Positions 34,135 to 46,665 of a DNA stretch of 57,936 nt are shown here, piece by piece (the stretch's first letter is position 1; each line of letters starts with the position of its first letter). A program made the position numbers and the translations under genes. Under the pieces are notes generated by a model, which worked only from the letters and a program-made list of their open reading frames with translations, searched no databases and was not told the origin of the DNA. This stretch comes from Sphaeroforma sirkka. Taxonomy: Eukaryota > Opisthokonta > Ichthyosporea > Ichthyophonida. Location of the stretch: contig LUCW03001372.1 in NCBI GenBank assembly GCA_001586965.3, positions 50,001-107,936 on the forward strand, written 5' to 3'.

Positions 34135-37100
34135 GTGAATGTCTACTTCCGATATGCTGGTACCACGTTCGAATCGTCGAAGGTATCCGTTGTCACCCAT
34201 GTAGGAGAGCCTTCCAACCAGAGTATTCAGATTGCTGATTCGCCTCACTGTGGCGGTGCGAATGATGTGTTGAAACTTTTACCTTCTTCACGCCATAGCG
34301 ATTCATCCAATGGTGGATCCCTGGCCCGTTGTACCAGCCTGATCACCACTACATGAACTGGACGATCTGTACTTTCTATCTTTCGCTCGCAGATAGTAAT
34401 TCTGACTCCCCGATTATGAATCACGTATGGACCAAGCAATGGTTTCATGGCTTTAGTCGTCACCCCCTATATGTCAGTATCATGATGATGTCCCCGTCTC
34501 AATTATATCGAATTTACGCATCTGATCGGTAGCCTTCACCATAGCATCAGCATACTCAATCGTTTTCTGACGAAGTTTTGATAGGATTGTCTTTTCCAGT
34601 GCATCCAACCGCTTGAGCTACGAACTATTCGTCGTAGGAATATGACCATGTAAGTCACCTGTCAAGTTTACAAACGGAACATGTCGGCGACCACAATCAA
34701 CATTGAAAGGTGCCGACTTCACAGCTGAGTAGTTGATATCAGCCGTTCACTCATAAACACGGCTCCGCATGCCTTGTAACTTGTTCAACTCTCCAAGTAC
34801 ATGTGTGATAGTGAAATTGAATTGCGCAATGATGTGCCATCGCTGCAGCATACTATTCAATTTCAGCTGAGTTTTCATGTATTTGAGTGCCTTATGGTCC
34901 GTGTGTACTGTAAATCGCTATCTGATGGATTAGGTGTTCATGAAAGTGAACCAAAGCATAGGTAAGTACGAAAAGTTCAATGTTGGCGTCCGTCAACCAG
35001 TTAAAACAATTCACCAACTTAAGTGGCTTCCCATCGACCAGGGAAGTGCATACGGACTGCCGACACGTTTGTCTTCAATTGATGTTCTGGTTTTCAACGA
35101 TCTCCAACCGGTTCCTTTGGCTTAAGCTTAGAGAACATGTGAAGTGGGGCCAATTTTTGTACAAAAATGGGTAAGTGTTCATGTAAGGATTCCGCCAGTC
35201 CTATCGCGGATGCGATATCCCTTTGACATCGCGGAATTGGCCAGTCGATTAATAGTCGTCAATCCCCTTCGCAAATAGCTTCTTCCCAAGTACCATTTCC
35301 CTTTTACAGTAGGTGACACTTTCTCTGATTAAATTGGAATTTATCATCCGTCAATCGTCTGAATGACCTCTTGGACAGTAACGATATGTTCCTTGTAGTC
35401 ATCAGATAGAATGATAAGATCATCGGCATAGCACTACACGTCCAATCCTGCCATCAAATTGCTGATTTTGATGTTAGTGACGTCGACCCAAAGAGAGCCG
35501 ACGTAAATGAGTAGCATATTACTGACTATCCCATGTAAACAGAAACATGTGCTGAGAGTCTGCCTGTACCGGTAAGCGATTGTAAGCTGCTGATAAATCT
35601 ATCGTTGTATAGTATCGCTTGCCCCTCAAGTTACAGATGATCTTATTGACATTCGGTAGCGTAAATGATCTCCCGTTATGAGTGCGTCAATCTGCCGTTA
35701 GTCCAAGCGCACACGACTTTGATGAGTACTCCCGACGGTGTAAAGGATGGCACCGCGAACAAAGGAAGGTTGGTAATCAACGCCGATGTTCGACGATTGG
35801 TTTCAACTCATGTTCCCGTTTGTGAACTTGCTTCGTGACACGTGATTTGTACTTATCGGATACAAAGTTTCTAGTCTGCCGACGTACGCCGAGCAATTTA
35901 TCTCGAGGTATAGAAAGCGACACTTCCTGCTCGGTAATGTACATCGAGCCGCATTCGAAATTGTCTCATTAGTATCTAGATGCTGTTATAAACATAGTCG
36001 TATATCATCTGGCTCGGACAAGTCTGGGGCCATTCGACAAAGACTGGTCGGTTCCAGGAGTTCATCCATAACATTATGATAAATCTCTGGGAATGCTGAT
36101 GTTTACCCGGTTAAGCCTAATACCAGCTCTCTCGCAATTTCTATGCCCAGTATTATACCTATGTTGTCTGGTAAGTTCACAAGTTCAAACGTACAGATTC
36201 ATCCATAACATTTTGATAAATCTCTGGGAATGCTGATGTTTACCCGGTTAAGCCTAATACCAGCTCTCTCACAACATCTATGCCCAGTATTATATCAATG
36301 TTATCTGGTAAGTTCACAAGTTCAAACGTACAACCCTCAGTAGCGGCTGTTCTGTATTGTGCCTTTGTTGAGTGTGTTTTACCCAAGCGCGGAGTCTGGA
36401 AAGCTTTGTTCGCCAAACAAATATAGCTATCCTTAGCCGGCGGTGTAATGAATAGGTGTGCCTCATCTGCGGATGCCTGAGTGATGACTATCAGCAACAT
36501 ATACACGGTTGTCGACAGGAAAAAATTTATCTTTTACTGCAGATATTCTTGTTGCCGTGGACCAAATGACATGCACATGTTCACATCAGACACCTTAGTA
36601 TTTTACTCCGAATCTGATCCTGCTACCCAACCTACTGGTGCTTGCTCGTCTTCTATGAACGTATCGTCACTCTGCAGATACGACTCGTCGACCAAGTCAT
36701 GAATATGCAATACTTCAGTCTTTCCTATCGCTGCTGGTGGTTCACCAGGCACATGAACACCGTCTACTAAGTTAACGCGTGGGCGAAAGTTATTGCCTGA
36801 AGCTTACGACGCACTCGTCGATGTGCTTGTACCCGACACACGTTGTGTAGTAGCCCCACCAGAATGTGTACGGTCACCTTGTGGCGTTGGAATGTACGCT
36901 GATGTTTAGGACAGCGCTTTGCATGTCCTGGTCTCGGACGAAGGTTCTGCTCACACAATCAAAAACAAACCCGAGAACTCGATGGTAGTGGTGCGTGTAG
37001 GCTAGCTCATGTGTTCGCATCCGTACGCGAGTGTGATCGTGGATGCGAACCTCCCGGAATCTGTTGCGATCGCGAAAGATTCTCACGTCACGCATCTGTT

Positions 37101-37190
37101 CAGACGAGTAGTCTCGCCAGTTTATGAAGTTAAGCACAACATGATTGGGGTAAACTTGTAACGGATTCTCATACTGTCGCATCTCCATGA
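34135..37190 (-). mobile_element. Ty3/gypsy-type LTR retrotransposon fossil, eroded
   Basis: Parts appear in the order expected of a Ty3-type element on the minus strand. A gag-like, basic frame is at about 37190-36870. The end of a retropepsin (LPDNIDIILGIDV) is at about 36330-36250. Reverse transcriptase follows, with TTIDLSAAYNRLPV near 35600 and YADDLIIL near 35430. RNase H (FTVHTDHKALKYM) is near 34900, and an integrase-like C-terminal tail (LLGPYVIH) is near 34450. No LTRs were identified. The copy is broken at many places and clearly old. A 137-base tandem duplication lies within its protease part (36061-36334). A gag-like frame around 37710-38060 may be part of it. Confidence 0.85.
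36061..36334. repeat. 137-base tandem duplication inside the Ty3-type fossil
   Basis: Copies start 'ttcatccataacatt' at 36061 and 36198 and differ at a modest number of positions. The duplication therefore postdates insertion but is not recent. Confidence 0.9.
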
Positions 37191-39065
37191 AAGAAATTTT
37201 GCATTTAATACCACGAATCTACGTATTCAGTGGTACTGAAGACTTTAACTTCGTTCATGCGAACTCATTTCTCCATAGAATGTCTTCCGAGTACTGTATT
37301 TGTTTGCGTACAATGAAAGCCTTGGCTTCCTCAAACAACATCGGCTTCTGCAATTTTGTTCGTTCTACACAATAAAGTACAATAACGCCTACAGTGCCCT
37401 TTCTTTCTGCGAAGGTACATGGGAGGCCCATCTGAATATTAACTTAATCAAATCTGTGAAATTTCGCATTCTTATGCCAGTCTGAGATAAACACATGCAG
37501 CTGTAGTTTCGGCGGGTTATCTAAATGATAGCTGCCCTGTACATGACTTGAGCGGTCATATTTTTGGAGGCCGATTGTCTAGCGCTACTGAACATGTCTT
37601 CAAAGGCTCAATAGATACATTTATGAATTAAATCCTGCAGCACATACGCATCTTCTATGAGGACCATGATTAAGCGGTTGCCGTAGAGGTTTCATCACTC
37701 TTGCAAAATGCATCAAATGGACACTTTGCAGACGACGAGACTCTGTGGAGTTACTCTTGCAAAGTGCAAATCCGCTAATTCCAAAAAAAAAAATCTGCCA
37801 GGGGATTTCATCACAGTTGTGAATTCCCGACTCAATCCACCAAATGCTGTCGGCAATCTCGTCAGGAGTCGGGATTCCTTGTGCTTGATTTTGAGGTGTT
37901 TTAACGTACGCTTTGTAAGGATAGCGTGTACATTATCGTGAAGTGACACGTGAGGTAACGGCTTCGTGCGTGTAAGAGTAACGTGTACAATATCGTAAAG
38001 TGACACTTGAGGTAACGGCTTCGTGCGGCAAATTCTGCCTTTTACTGGACTGATTCGGTTCATATCGTTCGATCCGCAACGCTGTTAGATAACTGCCCCG
38101 TCAGTGTTGTTTATACCTACGTTGGGTGTTGAGGAGCCTACTGTGGTTGCGATGTGGATGTCATCTGTTGCTTATAACAATCATCACCCGACGCCATGTG
38201 GGCCGTTGTACTATTCGCAGTAGAGGAGTCAAAATTCAAGAGTCCTCAAAGTTGGCATAGTTATTTGTAGATGAATGTTTTCCGTGGCCTCCTGCACATG
38301 TGTTAGTATTCCATGTGTCTATCACGATCTCCAAATTTTATTTGGCCTTCTCCAACGTAGAAAGCGAGTATTGCGCCTCCAAAACCAAACGGGCTAGTGT
38401 CACGTTGATTTCTGTTCTTTTTCATCCTCAGATGTCGTATTAATAGAAAATATTATATCACCTTGAGTTAAATCAAAGGCAATCCAATAAAGTCTCTACA
38501 ATCAAACTTCATTATTGTCCAACGCCCGTTTTGAGCCAAAAATCGAACAATGATCTGAGTAGATATAACTGGTATGTGTTACAGTCAAGGCCCAGTGGTA
38601 CAGTATTCACGGTTCTCTCATTTACAAACACTGAGCAGTGGGCTGAGTGAGCTCTACTTTAGGGTAATATACATACTCATTTTAATATATGTATTATTAA
38701 CTACTTTAGCATTAGGGTTGTGGTGCCAGCAGATGACTAGCAGCTTCCGTAGTTACCATCTTAATGGTGTATTTTTTATTTATCCACGTACATAGTAAGC
38801 TAGCGACATTTGCACTATCTGTATTATGTAGTCAGCTTCAGATTTATCGCTACTATAGATGTGGTTATTTTGTCCTCTTCGACAGGGTTCTTCTTGGGAA
38901 AGAAGCCACCTATTGTTTGTACGTTGAAAGCGATTTGAAATACACAATACTGTATGTACAGTGTTATTGTTAGCTTAAATGGTAACTAATGTACATAGCA
39001 CATGTGCAATACGCAATGGCATGTCTTAAGCAGTCCAAGACTGACAGCTCGTTCTTACATGATTC
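37191..39065. other. Unassigned region with one 57-base tandem repeat
   Basis: The unit starting 'cgtgtacattatcgtgaagt' at 37925 repeats at 37982 with few changes. The rest shows short open frames only. Some of it (37700-38060, minus) may be retroelement gag remnant. Confidence 0.5.
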
Positions 39066-42000
39066 TTAGGGATAATATTATTTATTACAAAAATGATAAG
39101 CTGTAATGTATGTATGTTACAATGTATGAACATATGGTATGGCTCTCATAGCCGTTGTAGTGGTTCGGAAAATATCGATGGGAAGAAGTGGTTAGTAAAT
39201 TCCCGTTTAAAGCTTGGGCCAAGTGAGTCGACGATAGAGGATATGCGCTGAGTCAATTCGGGCCGGTGCTGACAAAACACTGATACCATTGAATGTACCA
39301 TGTATTCGCTTGCTGACCTACTAAGTAGCGTACCCGCCTCCGTGGTACGGGTCGAGTCTGCGCGAGTGGTGCCGTGGAATGGGTTAGTGCAAAGTATAAA
39401 ATACCGAGTAAGACCAGGTTATCCGTCATAATTCGGTCGAGGAGCGAGGATGGGGGTGAGCCAATGCCGCACCAGACCACGGATGCATTCGGTATGTGCT
39501 GGCTGGCCTGGATCGGAAGTATCATAGGCAGAACCAACAAGCGCGATGATTTATTTTGAACCGAAATTTGGTAGTAGTACTTCGACAGCGTGATTAGTCG
39601 GGGTATGGGGAACATCTGTTGATGTATCAGAGATGGGTGAGAGTACGGTGGTTCTTCTACATGCTGGAGAAAAGATCCAAGGTGTTCACCACCAGCCATT
39701 TTATCTGCATCCAACAAGTGATTCGACACATCCTGGTAGGCCCGAAACTGCCGCCCATTGGCCCTGGCCTCCTTCAGCAATTACAGGAGTGCCACGACTT
39801 TCACAGTATCTGGTCCCTCCCACGATGTGGCTACCGGGGCAGACAGGGTAGAGATAGCCGTCGGTGCGGTAGTCGAGCAATGTGAACATGTACGTATTCG
39901 TTACAATCATAGCACAGAGCCGAATTGGTGTAGGCTCGAGGCAGCGGTTGAAACTGTCGTGTCTGGCTGTGTCTCGGTTTGAGGTTGGTGGTCTACCCAC
40001 AACCAGTTGGTAGTAGTATTGGCGCCGGGCCATTGCCGCGATCTCCATGTTGGACCAGCGTTTTGTTGAGTTCTTTCTGATGTCGTCACAGCGTTGGCGG
40101 AGGGATACATGGTCGGGTGTACGCCCGCCCGGGGTTCTGTGTACAGTTTTCAGTGAGCATAGATACTGTACGCAAGCGCAGTGATGGTTTGTCGTGGGCT
40201 CAGGCGGGTTGCGTCAGAGGGGTGAGTGGATTTGTCCTGGCCATTGAGTCGACTTGTGTTCCCAGGCAACCTCCGAGGTAGTCCGCGAATGGTCGCGCGG
40301 GGAACAGGCCACAAAAGTGGAATAAGTTTGTTTGATATTTGGGAAACCGAGGGTATTTAGTGCCCGTGATGATGGCTGCTGCTTGGATGAGTACTGAGTT
40401 AAAGCGCTCGAACAGGAGGTCCAACGCATCCTTCCATATAGGCGGAGCACAGGCAATAATGTTCAGGCCATATATAGCCGTGGATAGGATGAATGCTTTG
40501 AACATCACCAGTCGGTTTGGAGGTGTCGCCAGCTGAAGCCATGGAAACCATAAGCGTGGAAAGAGGCGATACCCAGAGACAATGCTGCAACTAGAGATTA
40601 CATATGTCTGGCGAGGTTTATCCCCGGTACTCCGTGAGAGAGAGGGAACCCCAGATATTTGGAATGTTTCGGTTCGGCATGTGTGGGCGCCATCTTCAGG
40701 GGGAGGTAACGTGTGTTCCAAGGTGCGTTTGCAAGCGTCGGCGTGATAAGCTCACTATTTATACGGAGGATCGGCGCCGCGTGTCGCAAGTCGGTAGATC
40801 GTACTCGGGGTTTAATGACACCCTGTTCGAGACCAGATTTGCGTCCCCACGCATCAATCTCATTTAAGGAGGGCTGGAGCGGAACCGATTGAGGGGCTTG
40901 GATCCGTGTGCCATCGACAAATAAAGAATCGCCGAGGAGCTTGGCCGAAATTGTGCTAGCGTGCCAGCTAAGGAATCCATGTAGATAATAAAGAGCTGGG
41001 GCCGACGATTGAGCCTTGCAAGATGCTATTCGTTCTATGGAATAGAGGCGAGAGCGTGCCGCGGTATGTCGCTCGGGTAGGGACCCTCTCAAGTAGCACG
41101 CGGAGGCAGTTGACCCAGTTTTCGGGCATTCCATCGTGGCGCAGGAGTACCCATAAGCGTGGGAGAGCGACCTTGTCGTATGCTTTGGTAATGTCCAGAC
41201 AGACGTCATTCCACTCCTCTTCTGCCTGTGTCTCAGATTCCATGGCGGCAAGTGCTTGGGTATGACAGGAGTACTGTGATTTGAAGCCAGTTTGGGTTGC
41301 ATGGGTAGCAGAGCCGAGGTGGCTCGTAATCAGATTAAGAAAGCACTGTTCAAAGATGCGTCTGACTATTTGCGTAAGCGTGATGGAGTGTAAATCGGCA
41401 GAGGAGGTGGTATCTGCACCGGCTTTCTTTGGGTGTGCTGTCAAGAGGCTGCAGTTCAGGGCTGCAGGGAAGTTACCCGCCTTCACGAGCTCAGTGAATG
41501 CTTTGGTATGGAGTCTAATCAGTGGGCTATTGGCGTCGGGACGTCCTAATGTCCGGCGTTCGGTGGAGCGCTCCACTACGGCCTTCAGGAGGAGGATGTG
41601 AATCCCGTCGGGGCCAGGCCCCTTATCGGGATAGCGTAGTATAGCCTCCATTACATCGTCGGGGCGTATGGTGGAAGTGACATCGAGAGAGGGTTCGGTG
41701 TCCGGTGGGACCACATACGGGTTTGTAGAGTTGAATAGGTCCTCAAAATAGCCAGCGAAAGTTGCGCCTGTGTCATCGGTACCCGGTATGTAGGGTTGGC
41801 GCGGCGACCGTCGTTGGTACGCAATATCTTTGAACAGTTGAGCATTGCTTTGGGCGGTCAGACGTGGGCGGAAGGAGTGGTTTGGATGTCGCTAAACCCA
41901 GGGTCTGTCTAAGTCATAATAGAACCCTCCGACGATTTGTGGGTTAGTGGCATAGCACCAGATGCGGTCGAAGATCCGTAGCAGCCCTTCCGCTGGTCCG

Positions 42001-42311
42001 TGCAAAGTGAGATACGACCGTAGTAGGTTCTGATGCGCTCGGATTTTGGCTTGGAATAGTCGCGCGCGGGATTTGTTGCGTAGATGATACAGTCGATAGC
42101 GATATTGATTATATCCATGGGAGGAGAGGCGTTGGTCCGGAGGCGGCGGCACTGTTGGCATTTGTTGGGGCCGATGGATTTGATTCGTGGGAAGTATCTG
42201 GATATCGAGTTCAAAAGTGTGGTCACCACAGATACCGTAGTCCGTCAGCTAATAAGTCTGGAGGGAGGCGGGGGTGGTAGGCCGATGATACGCATGTTCT
42301 GTACCACTTGA
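39066..42311 (-). mobile_element. LINE (non-LTR retrotransposon), copy 1, 5'-incomplete
   Basis: A reverse transcriptase on the minus strand (41714-40968) has DKGPGPDGI, QTGFKSQYSC, CLDITKAYDKV and ILQGSIVGP, the order of LINE RT blocks 1 to 5. The next block is read in a second frame (41302-40598) with LLGDSLFVDGT in place of F-A-D-D, and a third frame (40721-40200) carries the post-RT region. So at least two frameshifts and an altered active site make it inactive. Upstream frames (42229-41890) are basic. No endonuclease domain was recognised, so the 5' end may be missing or unrecognised. The 3' end near 39066 is set by the point where homology with copy 2 (49577-50795) stops. Confidence 0.85.
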
Positions 42312-42431
42312 GCCGCCAGCATAGAGCTAGTCCAAGTGCCACGTATTACGCAGGGTAGTCTCAATCGTTTTCATATGTAGTCCGTGATTTGTAAATGCGT
42401 GGCCATACTTCCATGTAGATAATAAAGAGCG
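40974..42431. repeat. 21-base direct repeat at 40976-40996 and 42411-42431
   Basis: The word tccatgtagataataaagag plus c occurs inside the RT of LINE copy 1 and again just past its upstream end. The first instance encodes the RT segment around the catalytic block, so the second is probably a scrap of another LINE copy or a template-switch footprint. Confidence 0.7.
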
Positions 42432-43200
42432 ATGACTTCTGATGTGAAATATATATATTTTTTAACAGTCACCTATATATACGAGACGAGCACCTATGGG
42501 CAAAGTACCCTAGCCGAATATTTAGGATCGGACCCGAGGTCCGGACCTAGAAGAATCTTTGGGGACCGGATCAGAGCACCGGGCCGATCAGTGGAATAGA
42601 TAATTCAATGAGATAGAAGTGATGACTCATCCGAACCCATAGGGACTGGTATTTTCACATGACCCGATGGTAGATAAAGTCTCGTTCCGCATAGGATCGT
42701 GATTAAGAAGTATAGCAGGCGCGCCATTCCCAATGACACTTATGATTGAGTTTACTTGTTTCAGACTTAACAGTTTTTGCTAAGCGTAACTCGGGTTTGA
42801 CCACATTTTTAAGTGACCGAACTACTGTATTTATTTCATTACGTTCTTCACAGGTTAAGCCAACTATAATTAATTACAGTTATGTATATTTTTTTGTTAC
42901 ACGATGAATGAAGTTACTACGGCAAGGAAACCCGTGTTCGGTTGTTGAAATGAATGCTCAGAATTGATCGGCAATCTCTATTGCATACTGATGAGATGGC
43001 GACGTAATTTTCCTCTAATTCTATACCGTATGAACAACCAAGGCAGAGGTCCATACTAAGCTAGACCATTTTGTTATCTGAGACTCAACAATCGGTTTCT
43101 ACGTTGGATAAGGCCATACAAGGCCATACAACATATGGAATGGGTTATCAAGCGGAGCGACAACTTAGGGATGCTGACACATGTGCAAAAGCTAAGAAGG
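42432..43200. other. No feature recognised
   Basis: AT-moderate unique sequence without convincing open frames. It contains a small direct repeat 'aaggccataca' (about 43110-43130). Confidence 0.4.
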
Positions 43201-43232
43201 TTATTTTGCTAATTCGGTTACTAATTCGAAAA

Positions 43233-43465
43233 TTTCGGAATTCTTCATAGAATGGGTTGACCGTCTTAAGGCAATGGCACAATCTGGACGGATGCGGGCC
43301 ATACGATTAATGGGAGCTCATGAAAAAATTTCAGGTGCCGACCAAAAACTACAAGTCCTGTACTTACCAACTATACGCATGGGAGAACTTCATCTGAACC
43401 AGCCGTCACTGTACAGGAGCTCGTGAACATGATACATGCAGTTAAAACCTATGCTGGTGGCTAAG
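43233..43465 (+). mobile_element. Possible retroelement gag-like fossil fragment
   Basis: The plus strand reads EFFIEWVDRLKAMAQSGRM and, further on, TVQELVNMIHAVKTYAGG. The spacing and tone resemble LTR-retrotransposon Gag (W-x-x-R-L, then a helix with ELV). It is short, broken and old. The open frame at 43575-43844 downstream is not recognised. Confidence 0.25.
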
Positions 43466-44492
43466 GGAAACACTACAAGCTAATACTGTATAGAACCGAC
43501 ACAGAGCTAACTTGGAATTTCAGGATGACACATTTCAAGAGTAAAAATGGTTCAAATTTCAACGGATTTACCTTTTGTCGAAGGTGAAAATGATCGCTAC
43601 CACCGACAGAGATTCACAAGGAAACCATATTTTTTACAAGTACGTCAATGGCCGTCGGCATCATATCTCAGGGATATTTAACGCACACGGCGAAAACTGC
43701 CAGAAAGTCATTGGATCAAATTTTGAAAATATCACATTTTTCGTATTTATGTCTGACGCGACGGCATCTCGAATGGCTGCTGGGTGGATACTAGCGGCGA
43801 CGCAGAAGGTTTGCTCACGGCGACATTATCTCTGTGTAGGCTGAATTCAGTTATCACTTAGTTCAAGATGATGTCCGACTCTTCGTTCTAGGCGCATATT
43901 GGCAAGATCAACTACACGAACAGTATTAATATCACCCTCTCGCACACAGTCGTCAACAATACTCAGACGCGGAGTGCATGCTTTACCTCTTTGTACCTGT
44001 TGCGGGTCTACTGTACAGAGATCGAGGAAGGGAAAGTAACACTGTGTATTAGTATGTGTATTTGCATATATATATGTATGTGCGTATGCGTAAGTGTATG
44101 TAAAACAGCATAGTAGGAACATGTCTTCAACAAAAAAATATTATATCTGGATTGCGTACAAAACAGAACAGAAATATATACGTAAATCAAAATGGTGACT
44201 TCTGGAAATCAGATAATGCTGCACAATATTTGAGCTGGAGGACCCTATAGTAGATTGTAGGTGGTTTCACTACCAAACATTCAATATATACAAGACAAGG
44301 ACTCAGACTCAAAGGAATACTGGTCTAAAACCCTAAAAGCAAGGTGAAATAGCACTATTAGAGGCCCCCCCAAGCCAGCCTTAGGTGCGCACAGAGCTAG
44401 TTGTCCAGTGATGGGGTTCGTTTACTGTGTTAGTTGGTGTTGAGATTTTTGAAATTGGTTTTTCTTCAAAAGTTGGATAATAGATATATTCC

Positions 44493-45420
44493 CTATATAG
44501 CCTCAGTGATTGTGATAAGATCTGAAGTGTGGAAATATTCAATTAATCTCGTTTCATTATTAGCTACTGACATCGGAAATAAGTCTAGACCTAGTGAGTG
44601 ATAGGTGAGGAACCATATAGACAAGTATCTCAATATGATTTTCTCCTGGATTTTAGCTTCAGCCCTTGGTATTGAGCTAAGTGAGCTAATAATGATAGTA
44701 ACAAAAAGAGGAAAAGACCGAGACACTTGTAGTAAGGTGTAAGAAATGTAATGTTTCAACTGTGCGATGTGACGAAGAATAATTTTGTCGTTGAGACCCG
44801 ATTTTTTAAGACACTCAACCCGTCGTGTGACGTTACCAACCTCTACATTTCGTTTTTTTTCATTGGTCACTGATATCGTAAATGGTCCAAAATAATGTAC
44901 AATCATGTCGGAATTGTGAGCCATTATGTTGATAATTATTATGTCCCTGAACCACAATTTGACTCTTATCTTCTTATCGTTTTAACGCTTGTCTCATTTT
45001 CGGCACGATATCCTTCATCTTCCCAAACAATGAAGCACTTGTTGTTGGTTTCACGCATCGTCTCTAGCCATAGTAACACATAGTCTTCGTAGAAATACTG
45101 ATCAATATTGTTGGTCTCTCGTGTGTTCGCTTGTGCTCGAATATGAAAGCTCAACCAGTCCAATGATAATCCAGTGCCTCGACTTGCCTTTCATTAGATA
45201 CACTTTCCTTGTACAGAAGCATATTGTATCGCATGATCAGATAAGCTTTGCAGTTATTGCATTCGTGATATATACACTTGGGATATACGCTGGCTAAAAT
45301 TTGAATGTACAATCAGGCAACTTTGTTTCACAATCGTTTCGCTTCTTGCACACCTTGTACATTCTTTTGTTCAAAAGCATTATCGTGAGCGACAAGCTTC
45401 TCGTTGATTCTGTAGACTGG
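44493..45420 (-). mobile_element. Possible LTR-retrotransposon integrase fossil
   Basis: A minus-strand frame reads MIVHYFGPFTISVTNEKKRN, like the GPF/Y segment near the end of Ty3-type integrases. Upstream frames (45163-44966 and around 45400) have retroelement-like composition. Several breaks separate the pieces. The family is not certain. Confidence 0.35.
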
Positions 45421-46140
45421 GCCCGTATCTCTATTCTATCTATCTATCAATATTGGGTGGTTTATACTTTCGCAATATGAAAAACGTGCGTGCAAGATTG
45501 TTTATGACAGTGGACCCACCTTAGGATATACTATTTACCATTACTTAAAAGTTGATAGAGTGCAATGTAGTAGACTTTAAATCTAAGTTGTTAAGTTGTT
45601 AGCGTGCGGTGTGGGGATTAATAGTAAAGTGCTAGTATATCTAGAGTATGGTGCATTCGAATGAATTTATTTATGATCTAACCCTCAGTTATATACTGAT
45701 GGTGTTTGCACTAGTGTTCAACCACTTGGGTTGGCCAGGGTAAAAACTCATATGATCAGTATGAGAAACCTTATGCAGAACACTTTAGCACTTGGATATA
45801 TTTTCTAGAAATAAATATATCATATTCTCTGTTACCACACTCAGTCTCGGACCTCGGCTCTCGGCTAGCCGGTGGCCCGTATTCTATAAGTAGAATAATC
45901 TGAGAAGAAGTCTCAAATTACTCTTACATTCTCTCAGGCTGACCCACCTATACTTATATTAATTTAAGAACAAGTCCCAAATTACTCTCGGGCTGACGGC
46001 GTAAAACGTTATTTACGTATATAGAAATACGCCTACTACTGTAGTCTCTCAAAAGTGGCGCGCCTATATATATGTTTTTATTTAATCTCTTTGCCCCCAC
46101 AGCCTGGAAGACCGCTGTGCGACAATTCAAAAATACAAAA
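45421..46140. other. Unassigned region with short duplications
   Basis: Contains a small repeated segment, (c/a)aagtc(t/c)caaattactct, at about 45909 and 45969. No gene is seen. Confidence 0.4.
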
Positions 46141-46665
46141 GCCAACTCAACTCAGGAGTTGTTTGCAGAAGTCTGACTGAATGTCAGTGCTGACAAAGCG
46201 TGACTAGAAATCACTTTGTTGCTAGACAACAGCGCAGAGCGAACAGCACGCTAGAACGGTGACCATGCGCATATCAGAGATTTATTTAGATATGCATGTC
46301 ATTGGATCTGAGTGGGTGAGTGTCTTGAAGTTTATCAATTGATTAGCCGAGAGAAGGAGAGTGCTGCTGTGATCGTGGACAGTACTGCTTACATACGCAG
46401 CATAAGCTGTACTTTACAGGTCACTGTCGCGACCGGCGAATTGGCTATAGCTATAAACGTGCATCCAATAAACTTCAAGACATTGCTTCTACCAATTTAA
46501 AAACTGGTGGAAGAATAATTTTAATAAAGCCAACTCGTCTCAAGATTTGTTTGTAGAAATCTGACTGAAGTTCAGCGCCAACAAAGGGTGGTTAGAGACC
46601 ACTTTGTTGCCCGACAACAGCGCAGACCAGATGGTACGCTGACACCGTGACCGTATAGCGTTGCG
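46141..46665. repeat. Pair of ~130-base direct repeats, 388 bases apart
   Basis: Copy 1 starts at 46141 (gccaactcaactcagg) and copy 2 at 46529 (gccaactcgtctcaag). Both contain gtctgactgaa or tctgactgaa, ccactttgttgc-type and gacaacagcgcaga segments. I estimate 15-25% divergence. They could be old terminal repeats or SINE-like copies. Confidence 0.75.

Noticed and set aside
44895-45083. Small plus-strand open frame
   Set aside because: Shadow of the minus-strand retroelement-like frames; no motif of its own.
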